From positions 11,475,059 to 11,539,058 of the forward strand of contig OZ025253.1 in assembly GCA_964019135.1 (NCBI GenBank): a DNA stretch of 64,000 nucleotides. The letters run 5' to 3'. Source of the DNA: Arenicola marina (lineage: Eukaryota; Annelida; Polychaeta; Arenicolidae). Each line of letters begins with the position of its first letter. Positions within the stretch are counted from its first letter, which is position 1. This document shows, in pieces, positions 1 to 12,559 of the stretch. Under the pieces are notes generated by a model. That model was given only the letters and a program-made list of their open reading frames with translations. It was not told the DNA's origin and ran no database searches. Position numbers and translations under genes: made by a program.

Positions 1-1650
1 TGCTGGATTTGCTCCCTAATTCTCCATGATGCGCCACATTGGTCCCCCACCCCCCCCCCCGCTCCACCCACACCCCACTCCCCACATCCTTCACATCTCG
101 TTGTAAATGATAAGGCATATCCCCCGACCCTACTCCCTGCCGTCCACCACCCACCACCAATACAAGCTTCACAACCGCTCCCCACGCCCATACCCACCAC
201 CACCCACCCCCCATGTTAAGGAAAAGTCCTTTTTTTCCCTTTACTTCTCGCTAAGCTGTAGAACTCTTTATAGGACTCCACGTCACTCACATCCCCCCAC
301 GCCCATCTGTCCTTCCCCATCCCCCTCAATATCCCCCCCCCCCCGCCTCCACCCCCTCCCCCCTCCACCTCCTCAGTCCCCTTCCCCGGCATGACATATA
401 TGATCAACGCATGACGGTAAGTCCCACTGGGGCCAAACCTAATCTTAGTCGCTACATCAAAGCGCTTGCCACGAACCCGAAACACTTCACTGGCATAATC
501 CACCCTCGCCCCCATCCACCCACTCCCCCAGCACCCCCCCCCCACTCCCCCACCCCCGTTCCACACAAGGTATGAAAACCTTACAAACCGGAAATCTTTC
601 ATATAAAGATAAGGAAACTTCTCGATGTTTGACGAAGATATGTGCAGCATATAAATAATTGCCAAGCCCTGCTGATTGGTTGCCCTGACGACCGCTGCAC
701 GAGTCTGACCGCTCGACAAAACTATCTTTTAATGAGGAAGGCTCATCTGTGCAGCTATTCATTAACATATTTTGAAACATCAACCGCTCTTTAAAGTTTT
801 TAAATCGGAAAGTGTGTCTTGTGAAGCCCTTAGAATGTTTTTAGAAAACATAAAACTGAAGAGATTATATTGATGAAAGACATTGACTGTCCCACAGCCA
901 CGGCATGTACGACACAGTGGTCGTGCGTTCTACGTCATCAATATATGGGCACTTATTTTGTTCAGCCCCCGGGGCGAGTCCAGTGTCCAGCATCGATGTT
1001 TCACAATTCTCAGTGTCGAATGCCCATATTTCATGACGTTTCGTGTCGCTGATCTTTGGCTAAGTTCAGTGTCGTTTTTTTCAAAAATGCCAATATCTGT
1101 GTCGATGTCACTTTTTCAGATCCTCAATGTGGGAAGTTGGGATGAATGCAAGTATTGAGTAGAATACGTTACAATCGTCACTCCTTAAGTAATTGGACCA
1201 CATGTATGGACCCACAGCCCCATATAGCCAGCGATACCCCCGCCCTTCAGCCCACCCTCTCCCTCTCCCACCCCCCCCCCCGTCCCCCTCTACCTCCCGG
1301 CTGGTTGCATCCCTCCTTTTCCCAAGAGTCTACGTACAAGGATACATACCGCAACTCGCAATCCCGTCCGCCTCGTATGCCACAGCAGCCGAGCGATCCC
1401 CATAGCCTAATTCTCTCTTGTATTCCCCACAATCACTCACCAGCCCCGCAGGAGCTACCTCCGCATTCCCTCACCCACTATTCCTGCCCTCCCCTCACTG
1501 ACGTCTTCCAAACCCCTTCCACTCTCCCTCCTGTCGTGCCCTAGGAGCCCCGCTATCCTCTCCCTCACCCCCCCCACTCCTGCATCGGCCTCACCCTGGC
1601 GTAACCAGTCCGTCATCAATTCAGCTACAAACACAACGCCCTCTAGTGTC
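1..1650. other. C-rich low-complexity DNA, no gene recognised
   Basis: The stretch has many poly-C runs (for example around 48-60, 338-350 and 1265-1280) and pyrimidine-rich clusters alternating with ordinary sequence at 590-1180. Short open frames here translate to proline-rich or glycine-rich low-complexity peptides with no recognisable domain. I see no tRNA, no element ends and no convincing exon. Confidence 0.6.
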
Positions 1651-1859
1651 TAGTGGTGAAAGGAACATTTCACATTTACTCCCCCAAAGAACCTAAGCTA
1701 AAGGGCGATCCCCCCCCCCTAGAATACCATTTTACTTCATCCCATTCCTCCACCCCACCCTCTCCCTCATCTCCTGCATCTCATTTTCCTGCCCCCCGCC
1801 CCCACCCCCCGCATCTGCAATCGTCTCCCCTCGTCTTCTATCACATGTACCTGCAGCAT

Positions 1860-4800
1860 CCCCCCTCTCCCCTCCAACCCCCTGCCTCGTCTCTTCCCCC
1901 CTCTCTCCTCCAATCCCCTCCGTCGTCTCCTGTACCTCATTGCCCTAAGCCCCCCATTCTCCAACCCCCTGCCTCGTCCCTTCCCCTCTCTCCTCCAATC
2001 CCACTTCCTCGTCTCTTCTACCTCATTGCCCTAAGTCCCCCATTCTCCAACCCCTGCCTCGTCTCTTCCCCCTCTCCCCTCCAATCCCCTCCCTCGTCTC
2101 CTCTACCTCATTGCCCTAAGTCCCCCATTCTCCAACCCCCTGCCTCGTCCCTTCCCCTCTCTCCTCCAATCCCACTTCCTCGTCTCTTCTACCTCATTGC
2201 CCTAAGTCCCCCATTCTCCAACCCCCTGCCTCGTCTCTTCCCCCCTCTCCCCTCCAATCCCCCTCCCTCGTCTCCTCTATCTCATTGCCCTAAGTCCCCC
2301 ATTCTCCAACCCCCTGCCTCGTCTCTTCCCCCCTCTCCCCTCCAATCCCCTCCCTCGTCTCTTCTACCTCATTGCCCTAAGTCCCCCATTCTCCAACCCC
2401 CTGCCTCGTCTCTTCCCCCCTCTCCCCTTCAATCGCCTTCCTCGTCTCCTCTACCTCATTGCTCTAAGTCCCCCATTCTCCAACCCCCTGCCTCGTCTCT
2501 TCCCCCCTCTCCCCTCCAATCCCCTCCCTCGTCTCCTCTATCTCATTGCCCTAAGCCCCCCATTCTCCAACCCCCTGCCTCGTCTCTTCCCCCCTCTCCC
2601 CTCCAACCCCCTGCCTCGTCTCTTCCCCCCTCTCTCCTCCAATCCCCTCCGTCGTCTCCTGTACCTCATTGTCCTAAGCCCCCCATTCTCCAACCCCCTG
2701 CCTCGTCCCTTCCCCTCTCTCCTCCAATCCCACTTCCTCGTCTCTTCTACCTCATTGCCCTAAGTCCCCCATTCTCCAACCCCTGCCTCGTCTCTTCCCC
2801 CTCTCCCCTCCAATCCCCTCCATCGTCTCCTCTACCTCATTGCCCTAAGTCCCCCATTCTCCAACCCCCTGCCTCGTCCCTTCCCCTCTCTCCTCCAATC
2901 CCACTTCCTCGTCTCTTCTACCTCATTGCCCTAAGTCCCCCATTCTCCAACCCCCTGCCTCGTCTCTTCCCCCCTCTCCTCTCCAATCCCCCTCCCTCGT
3001 CTCCTCTATCTCATTGCCCTAAGTCCCCCATTCTCCAACCCCCTGCCTCGTCTCTTCCCCCCTCTCCCCTCCAATCCCCTCCCTCGTCTCTTCTACCTCA
3101 TTGCCCTAAGTCCCCCATTCTCCAACCCCCTGCCTCGTCTCTTCCCCCCTCTCCCCTCCAATCCCCTCCCTCGTCTCCTGTACCTCATTGCCCTAAGTCC
3201 CCCATTCTCCAACCCCTGCCTCGTCTCTTCCCCCCTCTCTCCTCCAATCCCCCTTTCTCGTCTCCTCTACCTCATTGCCCTAAGTCCCCCATTCTCCAAC
3301 CCCCTGCCTCGTCTCTTCCCCCCTCTCCCCTCCAATCCCCTTCCTCGTCTCTTCTACCTCATTGCCCTAAGTCCCCCATTCTCCAACCCCCTGCCTCGTC
3401 TCTTCCCCCCTCTCCCCTCCAATCCCCTTCCTCGTCTCTTCTACCTCATTGCCCTAAGTCCCCCATTCTCCAACCCCCTGCCTCGTCTCTTCCCCCCTCT
3501 CCCCTCCAATCCACTTCCTCGTCTTTTCTACCTCATTGCCCTAAGTCCCCCATTCTCCAACCCCTGCCTCGTCTCTTCCCCCCTCTCTCCTCCAATCCCC
3601 CTTCCTCGTCTCTTCTACCTCATTGCCCTAAGTCCCCCATTCTCCAACCCCTGCCTCGTCTCTTCCCCCTCTCCCCTCCAATCCCCCTTCCTCGTCTCTT
3701 CTACCTCATTGCCCTAAGTCCCCCATTCTCCAACCCCTGCCTCGTCTCTTCCCCCCTCTCTCCTCCAATCCCCCTTCCTCGTCTCCTCTACCTCATTGCC
3801 CTAAGTCCCCCATTCTCCAACCCCTGCCTCGTCTCTTCCCCCTCTCCCCTCCAATCCCCTCCCTCGTCTCCTCTACCTCATTGCCCTAAGCCCCCCATTC
3901 TTCAACCCCCTGCCTCGTCTCTTCCCCCCTCTCTCCTCCAATCCCCCTCCCTCGTCTCCTCTATCTCATTGCCCTAAGTCCCCCATTCTCCAACCCCCTG
4001 CCTCGTCTCTTCCACCCTCTCTCCTCCAATCCCCCTTCCTCGTCTCTTCTACCTCATTGCCCTAAGTCCCCCATTCTCCAACCCCTGCCTCGTCTCTTCC
4101 CCCCTCTCTCCTCCAATCCCCGCCCTCGTCGCCTCTACCTCATTGCCCTAAGCCCCCCATTCTCCAACCCCCTGCCTCGTCTCTTCCCCCCTCTCCCCTC
4201 CAAACCCCTGCCTCGTCTCTTCCCCCCTCTCCCCTCCAATCCCCTCCCTCGTCGCCTCTACCTCATTGCCTTAAGTCCCCCATTCTCCAACCCCCTGCCT
4301 CGTCTCTTCCCCCCTCTCCCCTCCAATCCCCCCCCTCGTCTCCTCTACCTCATTGCCCTAAGTCCCCCATTCTCCAACCCCCTGCCTCGTCTCTTCCCCC
4401 CTCTCCCCTCCAATCCCCTCCCTCGTCGCCTCTACCTCATTGCCCTAAGTCCCCCATTCTCCAACCCCCTGCCTCGTCTCTTCCCCCCTCTCCCCTCCAA
4501 TCCCCTCCCTCGTCGCCTCTACCTCATTGCCCTAAGTCCCCCATTCTCCAACCCCCTGCCTCGTCTCTTCCCCCCTCTCCTCTCCAATCCCCTCCCTCGT
4601 CTCCTCTACCTCATTGCCCTAAGCCCCCCATTCTCCAACCCCCTGCCTCGTCCCTTCCCCCCTCTCCCCTCCAATCCCCCTCCCTCGTCTCCTCTACCTC
4701 ATTGCCCTAAGTCCCCCATTCTCCAACCCCTGCCTCGTCTCTTCCCCCCTCTCCCCTCCAATCCCCGCCCTCGTCGCCTCTACCTCATTGCCCTAAGCCC

Positions 4801-5465
4801 CCCATTCTCCAACCCCCTGCCTCGTCTCTTCCCCCCTCTCCCCTCCAACCCCCTGCCTCGTCTCTTCCCCCCTCTCCCCTCCAATCCCCTCCCTCGTCGC
4901 CTCTACCTCATTGCCCTAAGCCCCCCATTCTCCAACCCCCTGCCTCGTCTCTTCCCCCCTCTCTCCTCCAATCCCCGCCCTCGTCGCCTCTACCTCATTG
5001 CCCTAAGCCCCCCATTCTCCAACCCCCTGCCTCGTCTCTTCCCCCCTCTCCCCTCCAACCCCCTGCCTCGTCTCTTCCCCCCTCTCCCCTCCAATCCCCG
5101 CCCTCGTCTCCTCTATCTCATTGCCCTAAGCCCCCCATTCTCCAACCCCTGCCTCGTCTCTTCCCCCCTCTCCCCTCCAATCCCCTTCCTCGTCTCTTCT
5201 ACCTCATTGCCCTAAGTCCCCCATTCTCCAACCCCTGCCTCGTCTCTTCCCCCCTCTCCCCTCCAATCCCCTTCCTCGTCTCTTCTACCTCATTGCCCTA
5301 AGTCCCCCATTCTCCAACCCCTGCCTCGTCTCTTCCCCCCTCTCCCCTCCAATCCCCCTTCCTCGTCTCCTCTACCTCATTGCCCTAAGTCCCCCTATTC
5401 TCCAACCCCCTGCCTCGTCTCTTCCCCCCTCTCCCCTCCAATCCCCCTCCCTCGTCTCCTCCAGC
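1860..5465. repeat. 86-bp pyrimidine-rich minisatellite, about 42 copies
   Basis: The unit of about 86 bp starts with CTGCCTCGTCTCTTCC and continues through CTCATTGCCCTAAGTC to CATTCTCCAACC. It repeats with small length changes in C runs and with occasional half units. The plus strand is about 85% pyrimidine, so the array is a long polypyrimidine/polypurine tract. A 774-codon plus-strand open frame (1653-3977) runs through it only because the unit lacks stops in that frame; it reads as Pro/Ser/Leu low complexity and switches reading phase at every C-run indel. A roughly 729-bp block starting at 1872 is repeated at 2601 with the same order of variant units, so a higher-order duplication is present. 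Confidence 0.93.
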
Positions 5466-6165
5466 CCCTTTGCCAGCCCTACCCCCCCCCCCCCGCCACC
5501 CTCCCTCACCGTGGCAGTGTCACACCCTCGTCATCTCCAGTCGCCAACGTGAGAGGAATATAAAGGGACCATCAATAGTGCTTATGCTGCAGGTGTTCAC
5601 CCGATCGATCCTGGTAGGGCAAGATTTAATAAATCCTGTCGGGCGTTCGGATTAGGCCCGGGGACAGACCAGCCGCAGCTTACACGAGAATTGCACATGG
5701 GCCGAGTTGTAACACTGAACGATTGGGTGCCGGCTTAATAGAATAGAAAAAAAATATCTGAACCAAACCAAAACCAAAAAACATTTGGGAAAGTGTTTTT
5801 AACGAGATTTTCCACGCTGGTCCGCGACTTGAAAAATATTTATTGGGTCAGTGGTAACGATGGCTGTAATTGTATCTTCACAGGGTAAATCGTTCAAGCG
5901 CTTCTGCCCCGGTAATCTGATAATGTTGGATTTATTCGGGCACGGTGCTATGGAAAAAGCTCTCTGGAATAATGATGACGCGTTGAACGCTTTACAGAGT
6001 GCTTTTCCTAACGATATCCTCCTATAAAGTTGCATTTATGTTTTCGTTATTAAGACGTCATCTATACACATTAACTCTAAGCGCTGAAGACTGCGAATGA
6101 CGCAACGGCATGAAATGGATCATGTAATGGTTGACGGCGACTAGACTGGGCTGGTTGCAATGATA
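5466..6165. other. Single-copy DNA, nothing recognised
   Basis: Ordinary mixed-composition sequence after a short poly-C run near 5480-5500. Small open frames on both strands (for example minus strand 5799-6035) resemble no known family, and I see no splice-bounded exon. Confidence 0.5.
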
Positions 6166-6169
6166 TCTT

Positions 6170-6700
6170 TATATATCTGTACAAATATATACAGATATCT
6201 ACATGTATAGACATATATTTACATGTATATACAGATATCTGTACAGGTATATACAGATATCTACATGTATATACAGATATATGTACAATATATACAGATA
6301 TTTACATGTATATACAGATATCTGTGCAGGCATATACAGATATCTGTACAGGTATATACAGATATCTACATGTATATACAGATATCTACATGTAAATACA
6401 GATATCTAGATGTATATACAGATATCTGTACCGGTATATGCAGATATCTGTGCAGGTATATACAGATATCTGCACAAGTATATACAGATATCTACATGTA
6501 TATACAGATATCTACATGTATATACAGATATCTACATGTATATACAGGTACCTGTGCAGGTATATACAGATATCTACATATATATACAGATATCTGTACA
6601 TGTATATACAGATGTATATATACATATATATACAGATATCTGTACATGTATATACAGATGTATATATGTATCTACTGTAACATATGTCAAATAAAGACAT
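6170..6700. repeat. 20-bp palindromic AT-rich tandem array
   Basis: About 24 copies of a 20-bp unit of the form TACAGATATCTACATGTATA. Many units carry ACAGATATCTGT, a perfect 12-bp palindrome, alternating with TACATGTA, another palindrome. The array is therefore a string of closely spaced inverted repeats. Open frames in it (for example plus 6223-6846) are Tyr/Ile/Cys low complexity and are by-products of the repeat. Confidence 0.93.
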
Positions 6701-6724
6701 TTACAGGTGCTGCTGTCGAAGTAT

Positions 6725-6915
6725 CTGCTGATGTATACACTGACATTTATAGGTATATGCAGATGTATACACTATATAATGACATTTATAGGTATCTGCT
6801 GATATATATCCTATATACTGACATTTACAGGTATCTGGTGATGTAAACACTATATACTGACATTTATGGGTATCTGCTGATTTATACCATATATACTGAC
6901 ATTCATGGGTAGGTA
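6725..6915. repeat. 39-40-bp tandem repeat, about 5 copies
   Basis: Units of about 39-40 bp share ACTGACATTTATAGGTATCTG followed by CTGATGTATACACTATAT-like sequence, with substitutions between copies. The array lies just downstream of the 20-bp array and shares its GTATAC/ATGTAT words, so it may derive from it. Confidence 0.85.
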
Positions 6916-8160
6916 AATGTATATGTATAGTATAGGTACGTTGCTTAGTCACTATGACCAGTTCATCTCCGAGAAATGTTTTGTCGAAATACACCTCTAC
7001 TTCAAAAAGCTAAAATGAAGTAAAATGATTTACTTTTAAAACAGATTTACAGAGAGAGAGAAAAACAGACCCCTACTCGGTGGGTCGTAACGTCTGCACA
7101 ATAACCCAGCCTACGTCATTGCCCGGGAACCAGCCAATGTTCATAATGGCCTCGCCAGCTCGAGGCTGGCACCCGGGTGAACGCAATCACCCACCAGAGG
7201 GCGTAGCGCCATTGTCATCTGTCTCACTCGCACTTGAACCAGCCTGATCTATGTGCGGGGGGACAGTCCAAATTTCGAACGTCGACAAAATACCGCTGGA
7301 AACATGTGTCTGTGTTATTAAGTCCGCGTGGCATTGTCCCCATAATAGTTATGTGCAATATAAATTAAATTAAACCCCATCACCATAAATACACATGAAT
7401 GTTACGTATCCGAGGCACCAGCCTTCGTGAGAATGTACTCAAGCAATAAAAAAGGGGGCCATGTCCTGGCATGATTGGCCCGGCACGCGAAAACCAAATA
7501 CCGAAAGAGACAGAAGAGGGTTCTCACGGTACACCAGCGCGGCGCAGGGATAGCTAGTGCCCAGGGAGGCCTCAAGGCCAGCGGCAGGCCCTCAATGTAC
7601 TCATCCATTCCCGTTTCCGGGGACACGGCGCGTGCCAGGACTACAAAGGAGGCGGTCCCCTGGGAGCCTCCCGCTCCGACCAACGCACTATGGACATCAG
7701 CCATTGTAACTAGCAATACTTAGGCACGTGACTGGAAACAGCTGCGCGCGGTGTTTTGCCGATGACGTCCTGCCATCGGATGTAGACATGGTCTTGTAGG
7801 TCGGTATTGGGCAAACATGTGGCTGTGAGGACTGCTCTCACAAGGCCAGGCCAGGGGGTATGTATATACATGTATATATATATAGATAGATCAGTGGGTT
7901 TGGTATGCTGGTGGGGCCGGGGCTGGGGTATAACCCAGTCAGGAATGGCGACCCGTCGCTATACAACACCCCCTCGCTATATAAGGAATCATTAGCCGCA
8001 GTCTTATTATAATCACTGGGTCGGGGTCGGGATAAACAGTCGCACCCACAATGTGTTACTTACTTACTCGGCCGGCTCGTTTTGCCACTTATCCCACCCC
8101 TGCTGTCCTAATGGGGTCATACATCTATCCAGCCGGGCCGGCCAGACCACTTTCCACGCC
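6916..8160. other. Single-copy DNA with one possible exon
   Basis: Mixed sequence with a (GA) run near 7050 and a short TA-rich microsatellite at 7860-7885. Apart from the weak minus-strand candidate listed separately (7402-7716), I see no supported gene. Confidence 0.45.
7402..7716 (-). CDS. Possible 5' coding exon, unknown product (weak)
   Basis: A 104-codon minus-strand open frame starts MADVHSALVGAGG at its second ATG. That ATG has A at -3 and G at +4, a strong animal initiation context. The first 60 codons are of mixed, non-repetitive composition, and a GTGAGA donor-like site follows the codons for PAPRWCT, so a first exon ending there is conceivable. I recognise no domain, signal peptide or family. 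An overlapping plus-strand frame is equally open, which weakens the case. It is most likely a chance frame in GC-rich DNA; a transcript would be needed to call it a gene. Confidence 0.13.
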   Translation of the reverse strand: MLVTMADVHSALVGAGGSQGTASFVVLARAVSPETGMDEYIEGLPLALRPPWALAIPAPRWCTVRTLFCLFRYLVFACRANHARTWPPFLLLEYILTKAGASDT

Positions 8161-8179
8161 GTCAGTCACCATTTCCCGC

Positions 8180-8755
8180 GCCTCCCTCGCCGAGACACCT
8201 CGCCGAGACCCCCCCTCGCCGAGACCCTCCCTCGCCGAGACCCCTCGCCGAGACACCTCGCCGAGATCCCCCCTCGCCGAGACCCCCCCTCGCCGAGACC
8301 CTCCCTCGCCGAGACCCCTCGCCGAGACACCTCGCCGAGACCCCCCTCGCCGAGACCCCCCCTCGCCGAGACCCTCCCTCGCCGAGACCCCTCGCCGAGA
8401 CACCTCGCCGAGACCCCCCCTCGCCGAGACCCCCCCTCGCCGAGACCCCTCGCCGAGACCCCTCGCCGAGACCCCCCCTCGCCGAGACCCCCCTCGCCGA
8501 GACCCCCCCCCCCTCGCCGAGAGCCCCCTCGCCGAGACCCCCCCTCGCCGAGACCCCCCCTCGCCGAGACCCCCCTCGCCGAGACCCCTCGCCGAGACCC
8601 CCCTCGCCGAGACCCCCCCTCGCCGAGACCCCCCCTCGCCGAGACCCCTCGCCGAGACCCCCCTCGCCGAGACCCCTCGCCGAGTCACCTCGCCGAGACC
8701 CCCCCTTGCCGAGACCCCCCCTCGCCGAGACCCCCCCTCGCCGAGACCCCTCGCA
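8180..8755. repeat. 15-17-bp GC-rich minisatellite (CTCGCCGAGACC core)
   Basis: About 37 tandem units share CTCGCCGAGACC followed by a C run of variable length (2 to 8 C), giving spacings of 12, 15, 16 and 17 bp. The variable C run shifts the reading phase from unit to unit, so the Arg/Pro-rich frames crossing it (8051-8833, 8053-9018 and minus 8125-8688) are artefacts. CTCG..CGAG gives each unit a small inverted repeat. Confidence 0.93.
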
Positions 8756-8901
8756 CAGTGTGTATCTCGGCCGCCAAAGTCAAGCCCTCGGGGTACAGCG
8801 AGAGCACATTTGTTAGCAGTAATTGGGATATGACCATCGGAATGATAACAGCCTGTTCACCCCCTTCACCCCTTTCTCCATATATATACTACAGCTTGTC
8901 G

Positions 8902-9582
8902 GGCAGTAACGGATCACAGGCAGTAGCGGATCACTTCGCTGTTTATGTTGAATCGTTTCTATTAAAAACCACTAAATGTAATAAATTAGAACTTCTTTCA
9001 AAGATAATTACCCACTGACTTGAAATAAGTCCAAAAACGCGAGGTTCTACCAATGTTTCATTCATTTTTACCTCAAATGCACTTCCGGTAGTGAGCTCTT
9101 TGCTCCGCGAGTTCTCGTGCGAAACAGCAACTTCCATTTCAACAGGCCATTCTTGCCAAAGTGAATACAGCTGTACACAACTGAGGTATTTTGTTCATAG
9201 ATGTATATACCATGAACCATCATATAAATAATCAGATCCCTCCAAAAAGCAGAATTCCTGTTGTCATCCAAATTGCGTTAGCTGCTTTCTCGGCAGTAGC
9301 GGATCAGTGACGCACGTCTTTGCCGCCAAGCTTTACCGGCAAGCTTGACCGCCAGGTGGCATGGCATGAATCATTAGTCCCATATCAGCAGCGGTACGGC
9401 TCCGATAATATCAAAATATGCTAGGATTATTTTACCAAACTATAAACTATGTGCCATATTAAATCGTCGACAACCTGATTTTGTATTTTTGAGACAGTCA
9501 ATGCATTATGATACCTGTTTACTGTCCAAACAGGCCGCAAGATGGCGTGATCCGCTACTGCCTAAAGTGATCCGTTACTGGC
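8902..9582. mobile_element. Probable non-autonomous DNA transposon with doubled terminal inverted repeats
   Basis: The left end has two direct copies of a 16-bp motif: GGCAGTAACGGATCAC (8902-8917), then GGCAGTAGCGGATCAC (8919-8934). The right end has the same pair inverted and mirrored: an inner reverse complement of the AGC form (9547-9562) and an outer reverse complement of the AAC form (9567-9582). The outer/inner order is therefore symmetrical, as expected for compound terminal inverted repeats. Two more copies lie at 9292-9307 (plus) and 9743-9758 (minus), so the real element may be nested or extend to 9758. The interior has no transposase-like open frame, so it would be non-autonomous. 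I could not find a clear target-site duplication, and I do not recognise the superfamily. Confidence 0.6.
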
Positions 9583-9849
9583 TAATACAGTACCCCACAA
9601 CATGGACCATTTTTAGACAGGTGGTTGCCGGAGAATGATTAAGTTTGCTACCCATGAAAAGAGTCTGCATTTTTGAAAAGAATGAGCCTAAGATGATGCA
9701 CCAGCTCCTCAGAAAACATGCTCAATCCCTCCTTAGACAAAAGTGATCCGCTACTGCCTTACAAGCTGTATATATATGTATATGGTAATCTTCGGGGCGC
9801 TTACCCACACGGGAACTATCTCCCGCGTTGAGACTACTCTGGCCGGGCC

Positions 9850-9872
9850 GGGGGGGGGGGGGGGGGGGGGGG
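9850..9872. repeat. Uninterrupted run of 23 G
   Basis: A homopolymer of 23 G on the plus strand, preceded by GGCCGGGCC. It could form a G-quadruplex and is a likely site of assembly length error. Confidence 0.95.
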
Positions 9873-12555
9873 TTACCCGTGGCGCCACCCCGCGGCGCAA
9901 ACACGTGGTCCGAGGCCGGTCACCAGCTGCCACCCAAGTTCCCCATTTCCGGTACAATTTATCCTCGCCCCTTTGAACATATATCTCAGGAAATGCGGCG
10001 ATTTTGGCCGCTAGGGAGCGCCGTGTGGATCATGGCATATAGAGCCACCTGCTGGTGGTGGAGAGTCAATCTCCATTTCAAACTCCAACCGATATCCCGT
10101 TTTGACGCGACGATGTGTCACCATGGGTCCCGCTGCGGTAGATTGAAACCCCAGAGGGGAGGTGAGGGTGAAGGGGTGAATGGGCGACGGGGGGACGAGG
10201 GGGGGGAGGAGGAGGGTGAAGTAGCGGGAGTGTCTGGGGGGAGGGGGCAAGTTTTGTAGGGTGGGGTGGGTGTTGTCAATGCAGGGACGGCCCACAATTC
10301 ACCTCTCTACGTTATTGAATATATGTCATCTCAGGCAGCAAAGAAACAATAAACAACAGAAGGCCGGAGTAAAATTGTCTCTGCTATACCACTATCTAAC
10401 AAAATGACGGGTAATTATCTGGCTTCGATGCTTGGGGTAAAGTACGCAGCGAAAGGAAATGCCACATTTTGAAGAATAAACGTAACGTTTTGGTTTAGCG
10501 TCCGAAGTGCAGACATTGACTTAATATAACAGACACCAGTAACGATTTATGCTTAAAGGGTCCGTCCTAAGACGCCGGGAGACAGGCCATCGCGAAATTA
10601 AATTCCATCCCCTTCTCGCCAAACCAAGAAAAAAATGTTGACATTCAAGTGATTTGCGAAATGAGATCAAAACCGGCCTGGAGTTGAGGGCCAGAATAAT
10701 GTCTGTGCCAGTGCAGCCATTGTCAAGCAGCACTGTCACAGACAGGTATCAATTCAATTATTGCTCGACGTCATTTCCGTCTTCAGGGTTTCAGAAGAGG
10801 CTTAAGTTTTCGTACCGCAAATCCGATTACATATCGGCGGCCAGCCACTGTGGTCACGACAATTTCTGCCTGAGCCAGTTTCCTCAGGTCATGGTTAATT
10901 CCGTACGCACCCTATAATCACATAGACCCGATCGATATACCACTTCCATGTATTTACAAACCGAATTTCACTCGCTTTCTTTTGGATCTTTCCTCTTTTG
11001 TAATCATGTTTACATGTTGCGTCGCCACCCTCGGGGCGTATATCGGGGAAGCCCTGTTATGGCGTTTCATCTTTGTAGGGGCTGGAGGTGAATACTGAGA
11101 TGGCATATTGAATTCACCACCCATGTTATGACTCCAGGATTACGGCCATCAGGAATAGGTTACACGTACCGGCTACGCAATCTAACCTCCCCAGGGGGGC
11201 CGCCTATAGAACTATTTACAGAAGCCGTGAATTATAGGAATACCATAACAATAAATCTCCAATAATGGGGAGCCACAATGACCGTCTCGTGAGGAAAGAA
11301 GGTGGTTTTCCTTGGAAACAGTCGCAAAAAAGCTTCAGAAGCAATCGCCTGAGAAAATTGCTTCAGATGGCTTTATTATTGCGTAGAAAATAGGTTATGC
11401 TGCAATGGGCGATAAAAGGTTATTCTCCTTGCACATGAGATAACGTCGCAGGGCATAAAACTTCCGGTGACGTCATCAATTTCGGCAGATAAGCTGTCTC
11501 CCCGACAATGAGAATAAATGACCGAATTTTAATACAACTCGCACTTTGACTTGAACGAAGTATGGTACTTGTGAAATCATTAATTCTTACATTATTTTTA
11601 TTTCCACTTACGTAATCTGCCCTGTGTTGAATATTCTAAGCATGACAAACCACCGAATTAAGTGAGAAGAAACCCAAAACTCAAAGTGGAATTCTTGGTG
11701 GATGAACTTATACCATTAATAATGTAATTGTTCTTGTTCACAAATCTTCACAAACCCACCCCAACAAAGTAACTGAATATGATATAAAATATTGAATATT
11801 AGGTGTCATACGTAAGTATATATGAGGGCAAGGGACATGTTAAAAATTGGATCTTTCGTTTCAAAGCTTGTTTTTATTCCTGAAACCCAGAGAAGACCAC
11901 TGGGTTAAAGATCAAATGAATATGGCTACTCCCCCACCGACATATGCAGTCATCACATGTACTTGAAGGAATATCCACGAACCTGCTCGGAATGGCACAA
12001 CCAGGAAGGCGAATATCAGGAGGGATATCCGCGAGTGTCGGGGCGGAGACCCGTGAGTCACGTGGGACATCTCGCCAGTCAATCCCCAAAGCGGCATCTG
12101 AAAGTAAGATAACACATGTCAGTGGACTATAACCCGGTGTGGAGGCACATACTTTACATAGTCAATGTTTGTGACTACATACTGGCCACGAAGGATTAAA
12201 ACCCAGGATGTAATGATTACTGCGATAACGTAATAAATATATCACACCAAGAAATCAACGGGGCGTTGACGACGGCAGCAAATCTGGCCAGCAAGACTAG
12301 AGCGGCGAGAGGGGCGAGAAATAAGGTTGTTTGCTTGGCTGGTTTGATAAGCATGTGCGGCAAAATAGGACAGAATATATGGAGCGATTGGCGGCTATTC
12401 CAAGTATTAAATCTCAGGGGTAAATTTCCCCATAGACCCATCATGGGCGAACGCGCGAAAGGGTACCTCTCGATGGAGCGCCTGGTGCCCACACTAGGCA
12501 CACCGTCAAATCTAAGCACGGGTGTTTTACGGATACTTCATCCCTACAAAGTAGT
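9873..12555. other. Single-copy DNA, no gene recognised
   Basis: A G-rich patch at 10155-10265 is followed by ordinary sequence. Open frames up to about 100 codons (12217-12519 minus, 12266-12574 plus, 11874-12089 minus) overlap each other on opposite strands and match no family I know. A CRE-like TGACGTCA occurs at 11468-11475. I see no repeat array or element end. Confidence 0.5.
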
Positions 12556-12559
12556 GCAA

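Noticed and set aside
1653-3977. 774-codon Pro/Ser-rich protein
   Set aside because: It is a translation of the 86-bp pyrimidine array, with the reading phase changing at C-run indels. No domain.
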